From Pseudogymnoascus destructans (lineage: Eukaryota; Ascomycota; Leotiomycetes; Thelebolales; Thelebolaceae), in contig NW_020167528.1 in the NCBI RefSeq assembly GCF_001641265.1, forward strand, positions 248,001-312,000: a stretch of 64,000 bases of DNA, read 5' to 3'. The notes below the pieces were generated by a model, which made no database searches, had not been told where the DNA came from, and saw only the letters and a list, made by a program, of their open reading frames with translations. How positions within the stretch are numbered: position 1 is the first letter of the stretch; each line of letters begins with the position of its first letter. Below are positions 1-10,917 of the stretch, one piece after another. The position numbers and the translations under genes were made by a program.

Positions 1-423
1 TTCGCCCTCAAAAAAGAATTCCTTCACAACTATCTTCCAGTCGTAATCATGCTTCAACGCGAGCTCGTCCTCGAAAAAATCCACATATGCCCTCTGGTAC
101 CTCCTGTCCCCCAAGAACTGCCTCCAATCCTGGTCTGTTATCTCAGCTGGGGAATCCGTCCACTCCTCCAGGATTTTTGACATTTCGATGTATATATGGT
201 TCAGGTGGTCCTCGTTCGCCCCGAGTATATATGCAGAGCACAAGATGTGAGCCATGTGGTTGTCGAACTGTAGATCGTGGAACAAGATAGCGAAGTTCAC
301 ATGGTTAGCTTTTATCAGGTGCTTGAGCGTCCTTGCCCTCTTCTCCGGGGCCGTCTCTACATCGTGGATGTTGACCGAGGGAATATCAATTGAAGGATGC
401 GACGCCATACTGAACGAGGTCAT
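1..423 (-). CDS. Questin oxidase-like protein (AflY/HypA-type), 3' part outside window
   Basis: The minus strand is open from ATG at 423 to the window edge, giving 141 residues with no stop. The translation has the hallmarks of the questin-oxidase-like family (DUF4243): KHLIKANHVNFAILFHD near residues 36-52, a SAYILGANEDHLNHIY stretch, then WTDSPAEITDQDW and YQRAYVDFFEDELAL. Family members are Baeyer-Villiger-type oxygenases of anthraquinone/xanthone pathways, or uncharacterised relatives. A second Met lies six codons in (408) and could be the true start. The gene is divergent from the E3-like gene at 828. Only the N-terminal part is visible, so intactness cannot be judged. Confidence 0.85.
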   Translation of the reverse strand, partial: MTSFSMASHPSIDIPSVNIHDVETAPEKRARTLKHLIKANHVNFAILFHDLQFDNHMAHILCSAYILGANEDHLNHIYIEMSKILEEWTDSPAEITDQDWRQFLGDRRYQRAYVDFFEDELALKHDYDWKIVVKEFFFEGE

Positions 424-827
424 AAATCGATAGGCGCGGTTGACCACCGGGGCCCAAGCTATCATGGGGGCTGACATCGCAGCGGCGTTGTCCGACTATG
501 CTCTGATATAATAAATGATATAGTAAATGGCATACACAATATCAGATGAATCGGAGATACTCAGATATTATAAATCAATCCTCGTAGCATGGTGTGACAT
601 GTGTAACCTGCATGACGACGACGAGCTAAAGTTGTTGAATGCGGGGAGCAGGTCCGCCGATCGCGCTAGCGACATCTAGCGACATCACTACCTACTAGCC
701 CCAGCTTCTCCAAATCCCCAACCTCGCCTCTTCCGTATCTAGGCACCGCGCCCTCAACGCGCCTCAACCCAACGCGCCCGCACCCCTCCTCTGCGATGGC
801 CATCGCGAATTCCACCAAATAACCACT
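424..827. promoter_or_regulatory. Divergent intergenic region (shared promoter)
   Basis: About 400 bp separate the two divergent starts at 423 and 828. The half nearest 828 is pyrimidine-rich, as expected for a fungal leader. A short direct repeat (gcgacatctagcgacatc, about 667-684) is visible. No defined operator is recognised. The promoter assignment is inferred from gene orientation. Confidence 0.4.
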
Positions 828-2412
828 ATGATGCCTTCCTCCCCGCCCCTAATCTACGCCGAGCTCCTCCCTAATATCCGCCAGATCTCCGTCCTCGCCG
901 CCCTCCCCACTCCCTCCGACGGCACAACCCGCGTTTCCCTCTCCGGAGACCGCGCACTCCTCACACTTGTCCACAATGGCGCGACGGCCTCCCTCCAGCT
1001 GCCCGGCACGATAGCACCGACATATACCGCGACGCAACCACACCCGAGCCTCGCCCAGCTTTCCTGGCGCATCCCCCTCGCGGCCACCCCGTCGCAACAA
1101 CGCGCCGCGCCCTCCCTCCCAGCGCCGTGGAGTGCAGGCGCGCTCGCAAACACATCCTCGTTTTCCTGCCGAAGATGCGGGCAGGTCATCCTGTCCCCCA
1201 GGCGCGTGACGACGTGGCGCGACCTCCCCAGCGAAAACTGGGCTGAGATGATGGAGTTCTGGCATTGTCATAAACCCGACGTGCCGGTGGGCGAGAAGGG
1301 GGACGAGGAAGGAGGTGATAATACGACGAAGGGGTATGGGGCGAATACGCGAATGATGGCGCAGAAAGGGGTGGGGAAGGTTGATTTGACGTACTTCCTC
1401 CTTGATAGCGAAGATTGTAGTGGCCTCGAGGTAAGGGTTTTTGACATGCCTCTTTTTTTGCTGGTTTTCTTTTAGTTTTGATATGTTCGGGCATCAAGAA
1501 GGTGGCCTGCCAGCTCATCGCTTCAGTGGCAAGGTCACCGATACAAATGCCCCAGAGCGACCCCTCCACTCCGTCCCAGGATGGCGAGTGTACCCTCTCA
1601 CACCGAGAATGGGTTACTCTGCCATCGGGCTTCGCTGGCTTTAGCATGAGAGAACGCCTTGGGACAGACGAGAAACATAACCATTACCCACCAATCCCCC
1701 GTCCTCACACCTTAACCATCCCTTCAAACTACCCCGCCACAACCAAACTAACCAACTACAGACCAACCCCTCCTCTCTCTCCCTCGCATGCACATCCTGC
1801 GCCGCCCTCATCGGCACGTCCACACCCGCAGGCTATCAACTGTACAAATGGTCACTCTCGCTCAGCGCCCCCCTAACCACCGCAACTTCCTCGCCCACCA
1901 TACAACTCGCACCCACCTCCCCACCACTGCCCCACTTCCTCCTTCCACAACTCCACGCCCAATCCTCCGCCCTCGGCGTCTCGAAATTCATCATCCGGCC
2001 ACCGCCACCGCCGGCTGATGCCAAGAGCGAAAGTGACACGGATGCAGAGGTAGGGATATATGTATGGCTGTTCGCGCCATCTCTAACCGTATCTTTTTCC
2101 TCCCTCTCCTGTCGTCCTACCTCCTCCCCCGCAGCCCACACATCTACCGACTCCTCACCACTACAACCCCTCCCAGCAGGCAAACTCCTTTTCCGCCCTT
2201 CTCCTCCTAGAGACGAAGCGACCGCCCTCCTCGATGCGCCGAATAGCGCGGTGGAGGAGGTACGGCTCCCGGCCTCGGTAGTACGCGCTTTCACTACCCT
2301 ATTACAAAAGAGTAACGCTCGGCTTCCCGAGGGCGCGCGTGCCTTTGCAGGGGGGTGGGATGTCGGGATTCTAGAAGTGTGGGATGGTGGCGAGGGTAGA
2401 GCGATTCAATAG
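828..2412 (+). CDS. UBE3D/HECT-like E2-binding E3 ubiquitin ligase family protein
   Basis: Two exons, 828-1430 and 1762-2412, join in phase 0 and give 417 residues. Exon 1 has the family motif FSCRRCGQVIL (about residue 113), then WRDLPSENWAEMMEFWHCHKPD and YFLLDSEDCSGLE. Exon 2 has a second CxxC (CTSCAALIG), QLYKWSLSL and a C-terminal WDVGILEVW. These are signatures of the HECT_2/UBE3D (yeast Ipa1) family, which binds E2 enzymes and acts in ubiquitylation. The intron has a GTAAGG donor and an ACTACAG acceptor, but at 331 nt it is long for this genome. A small extra exon may be hidden in it, so the middle of the model is uncertain. The exon-2 frame has no Met near its start and is easily missed. 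Confidence 0.8.
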
Positions 2413-2642
2413 CATATAAAATGATCGTGTCCTCTGCAATGGAGGAAAATGTCACGAGAAGAGAATGTAATGCGTGGTAAAATACTAGAAGTGCGAACGC
2501 AACGAACTCTCCAAGCGCTCACCCTTCTAGTATTTGAACAGAGGGGAAGGCAAAAGTCATGACCTTAAAATTGGCCCGCCGGAGATAACGTGGCTACTAA
2601 GGGCTCCGCCGGCAGGAACGATGCGGAATTCATCCAATATAT

Positions 2643-3248
2643 TCATCAAAGTTGTAGATATCTGCATTGTTGATGCCATACTTTAGAATTGTGTTCCATA
2701 CAAGCTCAAACCAGCCACGAATGACTTCTGGATCTTCGCACTTAGCCCTCTGGTAGTCGTATTTTCGCTGGAAGCGTGTCCGGAGCTCTACATGGCGCTT
2801 AACAAAGTTTGAAGCCCAACGTGACCCGACGCGTGGCGCGTCTCGTGTTGCAAGTAGTCGACTTGCCATATCTTCAACAATAGACAACTGAGGAGGGAAC
2901 CCTTTAGCAGCTAAGTCAAGTATATACTGAACAAGAACTGATTCCTCTAGGTTACTTAATTTCCGTAAGTTGGCTTGGATATCGCGTCGTGAAGGTACGC
3001 CTTGTAAACGGTGACGTAGCTTGCGGTGGTCTACGGAATAGATCCTAGCTGCAACTCGAAGGCGCAAATTTGGGTCACTTTGCATAGCTTGGATAGCTAG
3101 CACTAATTTGCTTTCATCATTTTTATGGCGCATGTTTTGTTGTGGAGGAATTTAACATTTAGTTGGGGGGGTTGGTCACCACATGATTTTGGCACTTTCG
3201 CTTGTTTGGCACTTTCGCTTGTTTGGCACTTTCGTTATACATGCACGT
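2643..3248 (-). mobile_element. Pogo/Fot-type DNA transposon, 5' fragment (copy 1)
   Basis: The fragment holds the 5' TIR (3192-3248, minus orientation) next to TA at 3249-3250, and the first part of a transposase starting at 3133. The protein begins MRHKNDESKLVLAI, has a CENP-B/pogo-type HTH region, and reaches the first catalytic Asp motif (YNFDE). Homology to the full-length copy at 33301 stops at about 2643, so the rest of the DDE domain and the 3' TIR are missing. The retained coding part has no stop. Its TIR has three GGCACTTTCG blocks where the other copies have two. Confidence 0.85.
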
Positions 3249-3308
3249 TATTAAAGGTTTGTTGAGATATTAAGTTATGAAATTTGTGATTTAAGGTGTG
3301 AAATGGAT

Positions 3309-3352
3309 TTGCACATTCGCTTGTTTTGCACATTCGCTATACATGTAAGTTA
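3309..3352. repeat. Diverged pogo-like TIR remnant
   Basis: This segment carries two TTGCACATTCGCTTG-type blocks followed by CTATACATGTAAGTTA. It parallels, at lower identity, the TIR of the pogo copy ending 60 bp upstream. It looks like the terminus of a related older element or MITE. No matching second end was found. Confidence 0.45.
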
Positions 3353-3810
3353 CGTTATTCCATTTCTCAAAATTAAAAAGCTGCTATGTTCGAGTGAGAT
3401 TTGGTCCTTAATTTTCCCCATAACTATGAGAAGGCGTTGTATTATGAGAAGGGTCAATAGCACAAATTGATAAGCGTTGGTTTTAAAATCCCCCGAGTGT
3501 GCGGGAGGTGGGCCGCCTCTTGCCGCCGTCGATCGGCTCACGTCCACGTATATTCCCAGACTATCGCCAAAACCCCTTCTACCTTACTGCATTCGCAAAG
3601 AACACAGAGTAAGTTATAAACACTCTTAGCGGAGCCGACACGATGCCCAATTCCATTCGATACAGAGTGGGCACGTGACAGTTACACCTGTAACGCCACA
3701 CGGTGGATATTTTACTTAAATCTCTATGGGGTATGCAAAGCACCGCCGAAGCCCTGGTATGGAGTTTATAACATAATTCAATCGTGCGGCAAACTTTTGG
3801 ATTTGCCACT

Positions 3811-3899
3811 TGTTCAGTAATCTGTGTATTGTTCTGTCTAATTGTAGCTGCCTGAAATTACGGTGAAGTTGAGTTGGGTCACGTGACCGTATTACAACA
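3811..3899 (-). repeat. 89-bp LTR of a small retroelement (solo)
   Basis: The reverse complement starts TGTTGTAATACGG and ends ATTACTGAACA. It matches 10829-10917 over exactly 89 positions with three differences and no similarity beyond either edge. TG...CA ends and the sharp boundaries mark it as an LTR. The core holds the palindrome GGTCACGTGACC. The flanks (ccact / caccc) do not form a clean duplication. Confidence 0.6.
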
Positions 3900-4081
3900 C
3901 ACCCCCCACGTATCCCAGCTCTACAGTAGTAAATTAAAGGGGAATTAGGAGAAAGGTTGCTCCCCAAGCTACCCGGCAAGACCGTACGGGTATAGAGCTT
4001 CGGCTTCGGGCCCGTCGGCTCCATTCTTCCTACACAACCACGCCAAACCCGACCCCTCCACCCCGCCACCCACCACCCCCC

Positions 4082-4083
<2 letters not shown>

Positions 4084-4118
<35 letters not shown>

Positions 4119-4129
4119 TAATCAATCAA
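4084..4129. repeat. (ATCA)n microsatellite in the leader of the 4131 gene
   Basis: About eleven AATC/ATCA tetranucleotide units with one interruption (AATTAATC) end directly before the ATG at 4131. The tract would lie in the 5' leader of that gene. Confidence 0.9.
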
Positions 4130-4130
4130 G

Positions 4131-4699
4131 ATGCCAGTCGTTGGCGAAGTTACCGAGGGCAACCTCAAGATGGTTCAAGTCTGCGAGGACTTACGCGACT
4201 CCCTCTCTGCCTACAACTTAGGCTCGGCTCCCTCCTCGGAGGATGAGGTTCTTATGGAGGTGGAATTGGAGCGGGGCTACGAGGGCCCAGGCGAGGTGGT
4301 GGTTACGCACCCCCAAGAGCTTGCGGCTTGGTATATTCAAGCTTCAGGCCATACCTCCCCAGAGTGCGACCAGTGTGTCCACGCGAACGGTAGTAACCGT
4401 GCGCGCCTCTTCTTCCTCTTCTGTGTCGTCTCCGGTGCCCTTCAGGGCGGCGCCTGTTGCTCTTGTGTGCTCAAGCACAACGCGGCGGGTTGCTCCTTTA
4501 GTAAGTCTTCCTTTCCTAGTATTGTACGTAGCTTGAATTGACTTTCTGGATAGGCACCGCGAAGACCTGGCGCCCGGCCACCCCACCACCCCCCCAGCCA
4601 CCAAAGGCTGGCAAGAGAGCTGGCACCCATGCCCACACCGCCCAATTGGCCCGCGAGGCCGCAGCTATGGCTGCTAAGAACCATGTTGTGGTGGATTAA
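4131..4699 (+). CDS. Small cysteine-rich protein, DUF3716-like
   Basis: Exons 4131-4500 and 4554-4699 give 171 residues. The 53-nt intron has donor GTAAGT, a TTGAC branch-like site and an ATAG acceptor. The Cys pattern CDQC ... FLFCVV ... GACCSC ... AGCSF resembles the fungal DUF3716 family (a likely small zinc-binding module of unknown function, often expanded near repeats). The C-terminus is proline-rich (PPPPQPPKAGK) and then an Ala-rich helix. An acidic N-terminal segment precedes the Cys region. The role is unknown. It sits between two transposon blocks but is itself open and correctly spliced. Confidence 0.65.
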
Positions 4700-5257
4700 C
4701 TGGTGGATATCTGGTTTGTGAACCTTGGATGCTTAGATAGTCGGAAATGGCAATGGATTTCGCTTTGATTCTTCTTTTCTAGTTGTGACATGTCCATACG
4801 TAGTAGGAAGTGTGAAAATCTCCTGGATTTGTATAGTAAAAGTTGGGGATTTCTCCTGTTTTCATCTTTCTTCCCCCTTTTTTGAAATGGAATTAAAATT
4901 TCGAAAAATGACTGTGAAATATTGGTGCATAGTGTAGTATCTGTATCGTACGGAGTACTACTTGTGCAAAAATGAGTGTTAGAAGGTTTCCCTTCGAAAT
5001 ATCTTCATGAGAAACTTGACGATTTTATGAAATAAGAATGCATAGTAAGACGTAGCGTATGGTAATAGGGGCTGCTGATTTGGAGAGTACTAGCTTCGTA
5101 CAGAGCTATATAGCTTCGAGTACTCGAGTTGTCCTAATACCTGCCGACTGAAATAGATTTGTAGATCTAGCTAGTTGATAGCGATCTAGAGGGCTGCTGT
5201 CCGAGTTTAGAAGGTTGCCAATGCTTTGTACGGAGTTGTTTTCATAGTAGCACACTC
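4700..5257. other. Non-coding stretch, probable 3' end of the copia element
   Basis: No supported ORF lies here. From about 4947 the sequence shares the CGTACG-rich character of the adjoining copia element, so its minus-strand 3' LTR may lie here, starting near the TGTGCTACTATG complement at about 5246. No second LTR is present for comparison, so the ends are not set. Confidence 0.35.
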
Positions 5258-6229
5258 CTAAAGGAGGTGCTTAATGTCCACTAGGTTAAGATGCTTAATG
5301 AACTCCTTATGCTTCTGGTGTGTTAGGGCTTTGGTGAATCCATCTGCTGGCATTTCGTACGTAGCTATCCATTTGATATTGAGGTTCCGATGCTCAACCT
5401 CCTGTCTTAACCAATGTGAGTGGACGTCAATATGCTTCAGCTTTGTAACTAGCTTTGGAGACTCCTTAAGTAAGATCCGTACGGTCTGCAAATTATCACA
5501 ATTAAGTGAGTATTGCTCGTTTAGATCGAGTTTGATTGTGTTGAAGAAATGCTGCCACCAATAGAGCTGTTTCGCACTGTGGGACAAAGCTAGAAGCTCT
5601 GCCTCTGTTGTAGAGGTTGACACAGTCTTCTGCTTTGAGCAGCGCCAGTCTATTGCCCCTCCAAATAAGGTAAACAAATAACCCTCTGTGCTCTTTCTTG
5701 TTGATTCGCAGTCTGCATACGAAGCGTCACTAGAGCATTGAAAGCGAGCCTCTTGAATATTAGGTCCAAACTGAAGGTCTTAGTATCCTTAAGGTAGAGT
5801 AGAAGTCTGTCGACTGCAGCCATGTGGTCTGGGCCTGGATTGATGTACGGGCTATATCAGGTCTCGTTACGACTGCTGCATAGTTTGCTGATCCTACTTT
5901 CTGTTGGTAAAGATAGATTTGTTGCTTATCTGCCTGGCCGTCAAATTGGGTTAGGTTGTCTGTAACCATTGGCGTTCGGTGGATCGAATAGAGGCTACTC
6001 CGTACGTAGTTGTGATCTTGTCGATATAGGAGTCCTGGCACAGCCATAGGGTTTTCTGGGTGCGGTCCCTCACAATTCTTATGCCTAAGAACCATTGAAG
6101 TTCTCCTATTTCTCGAAACTCATACGCTTCCATCAGTCTCGTACGGAACTGTGTTGCCTCCATTTTGTGGCTAGGATGGCTAAGGATGCATAGAAGAAGA
6201 CAATAATCTTTGAAGATACAAAGAGGCAC
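5258..6229 (-). pseudogene. copia-1 RT C-part and RNase H
   Basis: Three short frames carry the rest of pol. 6229-5951 continues the RT (SHPSHKMEATQF, ELQWFLGIRI), 6095-5760 holds a scrambled linker, and 5677-5258 is a nearly complete RNase H (KQKTVSTSTTEAELLALS ... WIATYEMPADGFTKAL). The frames do not connect without indels. Confidence 0.75.
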
Positions 6230-8790
6230 TGTGCTTCTGGGACCTGTACGAGGCCTAGAGCCTTGAGTGTCTCTGAGAAGTCTCGAAACCAGAGTAAGGG
6301 GGACCTTCGAAGTCCATCGAGTGCCCTGTTAAGTTTCCAGCATTTTCCTTGCTCCTGGTAGCCGTCTGCACACCGTACGTAGACCTCCTCGTCAATACGG
6401 CTGTTTTTGAATGCGTTTATAGCATCTAATTGTTGTGTATCCAAATCAAAGTAGGCTGTGATTGCCATTAAGGCTCGGAAGGTTTTCGAAGCAAGCGTAG
6501 CTGCGTACGTCTCATCATGGATAGAATAGCGTTGTAGGTCGCCTCTTACAACAAGTATAGCCTTATATTTAAGAAGGTAGCCATTGTCATTGAATTTGTA
6601 TGTGAAAACCCACATAAGGGGTATCACAAAGTTCCGTACGGAGCTGTCGTTGACAGATGTGAACGTTCCTTGCTTTCGAAGGTCTCCTATTTCCTTTGCA
6701 GCTGCAGCTTGGAATCCTATTCGATGTGGATGAGTTTGGAGTTGATTAGAGAACTTTGGAGCAGCTGGTAGGTCCATATGGTGTATGCTCTGTCGATTGA
6801 ACTCCGTTCCTACTAGGAAAGCTTGGTGTAAGCTTAGCTTTGCTTCTGGTATCGCTATTGTAGCTAGGTAGACGTCGTGTCTTCGTACGGTGTCCTCAGG
6901 GCGTTCCGGTGTCATTTCAGGCGTTTGAAGTTGTTCCTGTAGCTCTGTAGCTCCGTGGTCCTTCTGAGTAGGCGGCTCTTCTTGAGGAGAGGAGGTGTTT
7001 GTTGCCTCTGATTCGTACGGAATTGTTGTCCCGTTCTGAGGCTGTTGTTCCCCCTCAAACTCCTCATCTTCTTGATCTTGAATATCTGGTATTTCAATGA
7101 CCTGAACTGTCTTTTCGAGCTCTGTTTGGACAAGCTGAGCCTCATACGAAGGGTCATAAGCCTTTGTCTCATCAAAGGTAACGTCTCTTGTAACTATAAC
7201 CCTTTTAAGTTGCGGAACCCAAATGCGGAATATGTTTGGAGAGTTATAGCCAACTAGGTAGCCTATTTGGGCGTTCCTCTGTATCCTCTCAAGCTTTGGC
7301 TTGTTTAGAATAAGGGCATAGGCTCTACAGCCATAAGCGCGAATATGAGAGAGTAATGGCTTAAGTAGCTCTGGCTTTTGGCTCTCTGTAGGTAAGGACT
7401 GGGGTAGAAGTCTGTACGGGATCTCATCGTTTATGACTGACGATGGTGAGCGGTTTATGAGGTACCCTGCTGTTTTGAAAATCTCAGGCCACATTCCTTC
7501 TGGTAAGTTGGCTGATTCTTTAAGTGCGCGTGATCGTGTGATTATCGTATGGCCTGACCTCTCTATTCCTCCATTCGGCTCTGCTGTATAGGGTGGAGAG
7601 ATGTGGATTTCATATCCTTCGTCCTTAATCCAACCCTCCCATTCATTTCCAAGTGAGGCTTCACCATCTAGGTGGAATATGCGGATTTGGAACCCCCATC
7701 TTCTCCGTACGTAGCTCACAAAGTCCTTAATCATCTGTAGGAGCGTTCCTTGTGTTTTATCCTTTATAGTATAGACGTGGTTCATGAGGCAATTATCACA
7801 TAGGAAGTGTAAGGCTTGTGTGCTGCCATCGTACGCCTCTGGCATTTGGATTAGGTCAAGGTGGACCTTCTCATATGGCACTTTTGAGCGTGGTGTAGAT
7901 CTTCTAGAAATCTGCCTTGTAGCATGCGTAAGTTGGCATACTTCGCACTGAGTATCGTACGAGTCTAGGTCTGTGATGATAACTCCAGCGGTCTTCTCTT
8001 GGAGTTTTCTAATGGCGTTTTGGTTTAGGTGTCCCATGCAGTTATGCCATTCCTTTGCAGTGCCTTTTAGGTCCTTACGAGGTCCGTACGAAGATAGGAC
8101 AACGTTGTCCTGTTGATCCTGAGTGCTATAAACAGCTCGGTTAGGCTCATTTTTGATGTATTCAAGAACCCATTGTCCATGAAGCATTGGAGTGTTGCAG
8201 AACGGTTGATCTCCATACGTAAGTCCTTGTGCGGCGGTATTCCAATGAACTCCCTTTTGGATGAATCGTCTAAGAGAAGTGACTGAAGTGTGGAAGGATG
8301 AAACGAGAGCTGTATCTGTAAGGGTGATAGTCCGTAGAGACTTCTTATCCTCCCCGTTTTGGACTGTAATATCTACAGACCCAAACACTTCAATCTTCAC
8401 CCTTTGGTCTCCAGCTAAGAGGTAGCTATTATCTTGACATTCTTGGATATTGTAGAACCTCGTACGGTTGTTGCAGACGTGAATTGTAGCTCCAGAGTCG
8501 AGAATTATGCTTTTCGAGAGATCATAGGCTGAGGTTTTCGGCTTTAGTCCTTGGGAGACTTGGAAGACTGTAGTGAAAAACATAGGTGGATCTGTATTCA
8601 TACGGGATTGTACTCCATTCGGGTTGTTGAAATTGTTCTGTTCTTCTGTCTTTTGGATAACGTACTGGAATCCTGGTTTGTCACTTATATAGGCCTCTAC
8701 TTTAGCTTCAATCTCTTTATTTGCCATTGCCTCAAACGCTTTGACTTCATCACATAGAGGCAGTCCCGCCACTTGTGTGTTGTTCTGCAA
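6133..8790 (-). pseudogene. copia-1 pol: protease, integrase, RT N-part
   Basis: An 885-residue open frame. The protease motif ILDSGATIHVC is near residue 95. The GAG-pre-integrase and HHCC region ends CEVCQLTHATR, and the integrase core has HLDLIQM, FHLDGEAS and an EPNGGIERS segment. The RT reads WVFTYKFNDNGYLLKYKA, then FDLDTQQLDAINAFKNS. The frame ends just after FFY, where YVDD should follow. Five codons are missing and the frame is lost, so RT is inactive although most of the protein is open. Confidence 0.85.
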
Positions 8791-8797
8791 GGGCAGT

Positions 8798-9780
8798 CTA
8801 GTCGAGCCTGATTTTTCTGTTTTCTGCCTCTCTGACCTTGCTGACCTTGTTGTAGGTTGTTCGTACAGCCTTGAAGCATTGGCTGTAGGTCGCTATTGTC
8901 ATCCTCTTGTAGTGCGAAAACTCCATGTTCCCCCCTAGGTTTCTGGGTGAATCTCTCTTGCCTACGGTTGGTTCTATACTGTCGTAGACCTCCTCAAATT
9001 CGTACGACTTTGTCTGCTTCTCTAGCTTGTGTTTCCATGGTCCTCGGAATTCGCAAGGTCCTATTGCATCAAGGAAGGTATAGATAGCATCGTGAGGGTC
9101 GATAACCTCTGTTGCCTGTAGCGTACGGCCTTGAGTGTATAGATTCTCCCAGTTTAGGAGCCAGTCTTCAAGGTCCTTGCCTCTTTGCATTTTCGCAGCC
9201 TTTTGCCATTCTAGTCTCCATTCTCCGATTCTAGCTCTTTGAGTAGGTGCGAATTGGTCTCGTAGCTTTCTAAGCATATTGTACGGAGTAACGCAATTGT
9301 AGGTATAGGGTAGGAAGTCGCGTTTGATGGTTTCTTGGATCTTAGAGCGAAGCCCCTGAATTGCTTCCTCCTGCTTTTCCCACACCTTGCGCTCATATTG
9401 GAAATCAGCTTGTAGGTTTCGAAGCTGTTCCTTCTGATCTTCTGTAAGAGATGCATACGTAATTGGCGTTAATTGCTGTTGGCCTTCTACTGAAGGTTGG
9501 ATGGTCTGGCTACCTGAAGCTCTTGTTGACACTCCAGGTCTTGTTTGAGCAGTAACACCACCACCAGCTTGCGTGGCACTCCGTACGAACTCAGGAATAG
9601 GTCAAACGGGCTGTAGGAGTGTAGGAGGGTCCTCGATTGATGGATCGATATACCCCCATACTCCTGCCTTCATTGAAGCAGTTTTGATAGTCTCTATCCA
9701 CTCGTCCCAGTCTCTAGGGCTTGTGAGGAGCACGTAAATGTTGATTGGGACTGAAACTTCACAAACCCCAACTTGCCAAA
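8798..9780 (-). pseudogene. copia-1 gag
   Basis: The frame reads INIYVLLTSPRDWDEWIETI, a typical copia-gag N-terminus, then an in-frame TGA at about 9602, then a long open part (9532-8798) with WLLNWENLYTQG and related gag motifs. The zinc knuckle (CPCRTTHKWRDC, about 8770-8800) is in a shifted frame. No good ATG is left upstream. At least one stop and one frameshift make it non-functional. Confidence 0.75.
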
Positions 9781-10258
9781 ACGCACACTAATATAGAACG
9801 ATAGATATAAGTATAGGAGACATTACCATCGCATTTATATCTAACGGATATGCTTAGCTCCGGTAGGAGAACACTAGTGAATAACAATAACAATGCCGGA
9901 GCCGCTGCAAAATCTCACTCGGCCTTTCATACGCCTCCTCGCCCTCTGCTCTCAGTGTGGCCTACTCGCATGGATTGCTCCCATGGCTCCTGTATCCTCT
10001 ACGCACCAAGCCGTGGCTTTTAAGTAATAAATCACGAACCGCTCAAGACGAATTCCCCATAAGGTAATTGTTGCCATGTTCTATGCTCTATCTCTATGAG
10101 AAGTCTAGTTTAGAACCGCATATATCACCGCAGAAAACCAGGCGCCATTTCCTGTAGCATCTCTAGCGAAGAATTCCACCTCTGAAGGATCAGCGACGCG
10201 TACGAGCGCGGGGGGGAGTAGAAACGAGAGATCGCTGACGAAGAAACCATAAGCCATT
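9781..10258. other. Non-coding stretch between copia-1 and the 74-aa gene
   Basis: No supported gene is seen. The first 150 bp may be the remains of the copia-1 5' non-coding region, but neither the initiator-tRNA primer site seen in the other copia element nor a recognisable LTR end is present. Confidence 0.3.
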
Positions 10259-10483
10259 TCAGGTAGATTTCTTGTTCAAGATGCTCAGTCCCTCTCTGAT
10301 CTCCTTCAGCTCAGCCATGCGGGCCTTCTCTCCTCCATGCAGCACGCGCAGGTGCTCCTTCTTCAGCTCCTTGAAGTCGTCATCGAGCTGCTGGTGCCAA
10401 GGATACAGGACGAAGATCTGGAAGCACAACGCCGAGGTGCCAATGGCGAAGTTGGTGAGCGAGAAACCACGCGTGATCATCAT
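10259..10483 (-). CDS. Small single-pass membrane protein, 74 aa, unknown function
   Basis: One exon runs from ATG at 10483, with a second Met directly after it. The N-terminus (MMITRGFSLTNFAIGT) leads into one hydrophobic segment of about 18 residues (about 9-27) ending VLYPWHQQLDD, followed by a charged, helical, probably coiled tail rich in Lys/Glu. This layout is typical of short fungal mitochondrial inner-membrane or assembly-factor-like proteins, but I do not recognise a named family. It is open, has no oddities, and is isolated among relics. Function is not assigned. Confidence 0.6.
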   Translation of the reverse strand: MMITRGFSLTNFAIGTSALCFQIFVLYPWHQQLDDDFKELKKEHLRVLHGGEKARMAELKEIREGLSILNKKST

Positions 10484-10828
10484 CTTTGCGGCGGCTTAGG
10501 CAAACATGAAATGGGGGTTCACGCAGCCGCTTTGGAAGGCGGGTGGGTTGTTGGCGGAGTGGTCAGGTGCGGGGTCTCGTTTCCGTGGCGGTGAGCAACG
10601 TATAAAACCTCTCCTTCACAGAAGATTGAGTGGGATGGGAACCTGCTAAATGGTGAGCGTGAATAGGTAGGGCTACGTTCAATGGGCAAAGTCTTACTGG
10701 AGTGGAGAGGAAGTGACAAGGTGGAGGATAAGAGTGAACGTTTACAGGTGAAAATCGTGATCTCGGCTGTCGTCCGTATAATATAGGTTGAGTCACGTGA
10801 CACGCCGCATTGACGACCAAGGAAGTGG

Positions 10829-10917
10829 TGTTGTAATACGGTCACGTGACCCAACTCAACTTCACCGTAATTTCAGGCAGCTATAATTAGACAGAACAAT
10901 ACTCAGATTACTAAACA
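10829..10917 (+). repeat. 89-bp LTR with adjoining primer site
   Basis: Same 89-bp unit as 3811-3899, here on the plus strand, with TG...CA ends. It is followed immediately by a primer-binding-like sequence (10918), as expected for the 5' LTR of an element. No downstream partner LTR was found within the window. Confidence 0.6.

Larger units (their letters stand above)
5258..9780 (-). mobile_element. Ty1/copia retrotransposon, decayed (copia-1)
   Basis: The minus strand runs gag, protease, integrase, reverse transcriptase, RNase H from 9780 to 5258, the copia order. Several frame breaks separate the ORFs and the YVDD active site is deleted, so it cannot transpose on its own. No LTR pair was found. 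The element carries 18 copies of CGTACG between 4947 and 9587, far above chance and unlike the rest of the window. Confidence 0.9.

Noticed and set aside
849..1271. Minus-strand ORFs over exon 1 of the E3-like gene
   Set aside because: The plus strand carries clear family motifs; the overlapping minus frames are composition shadows.
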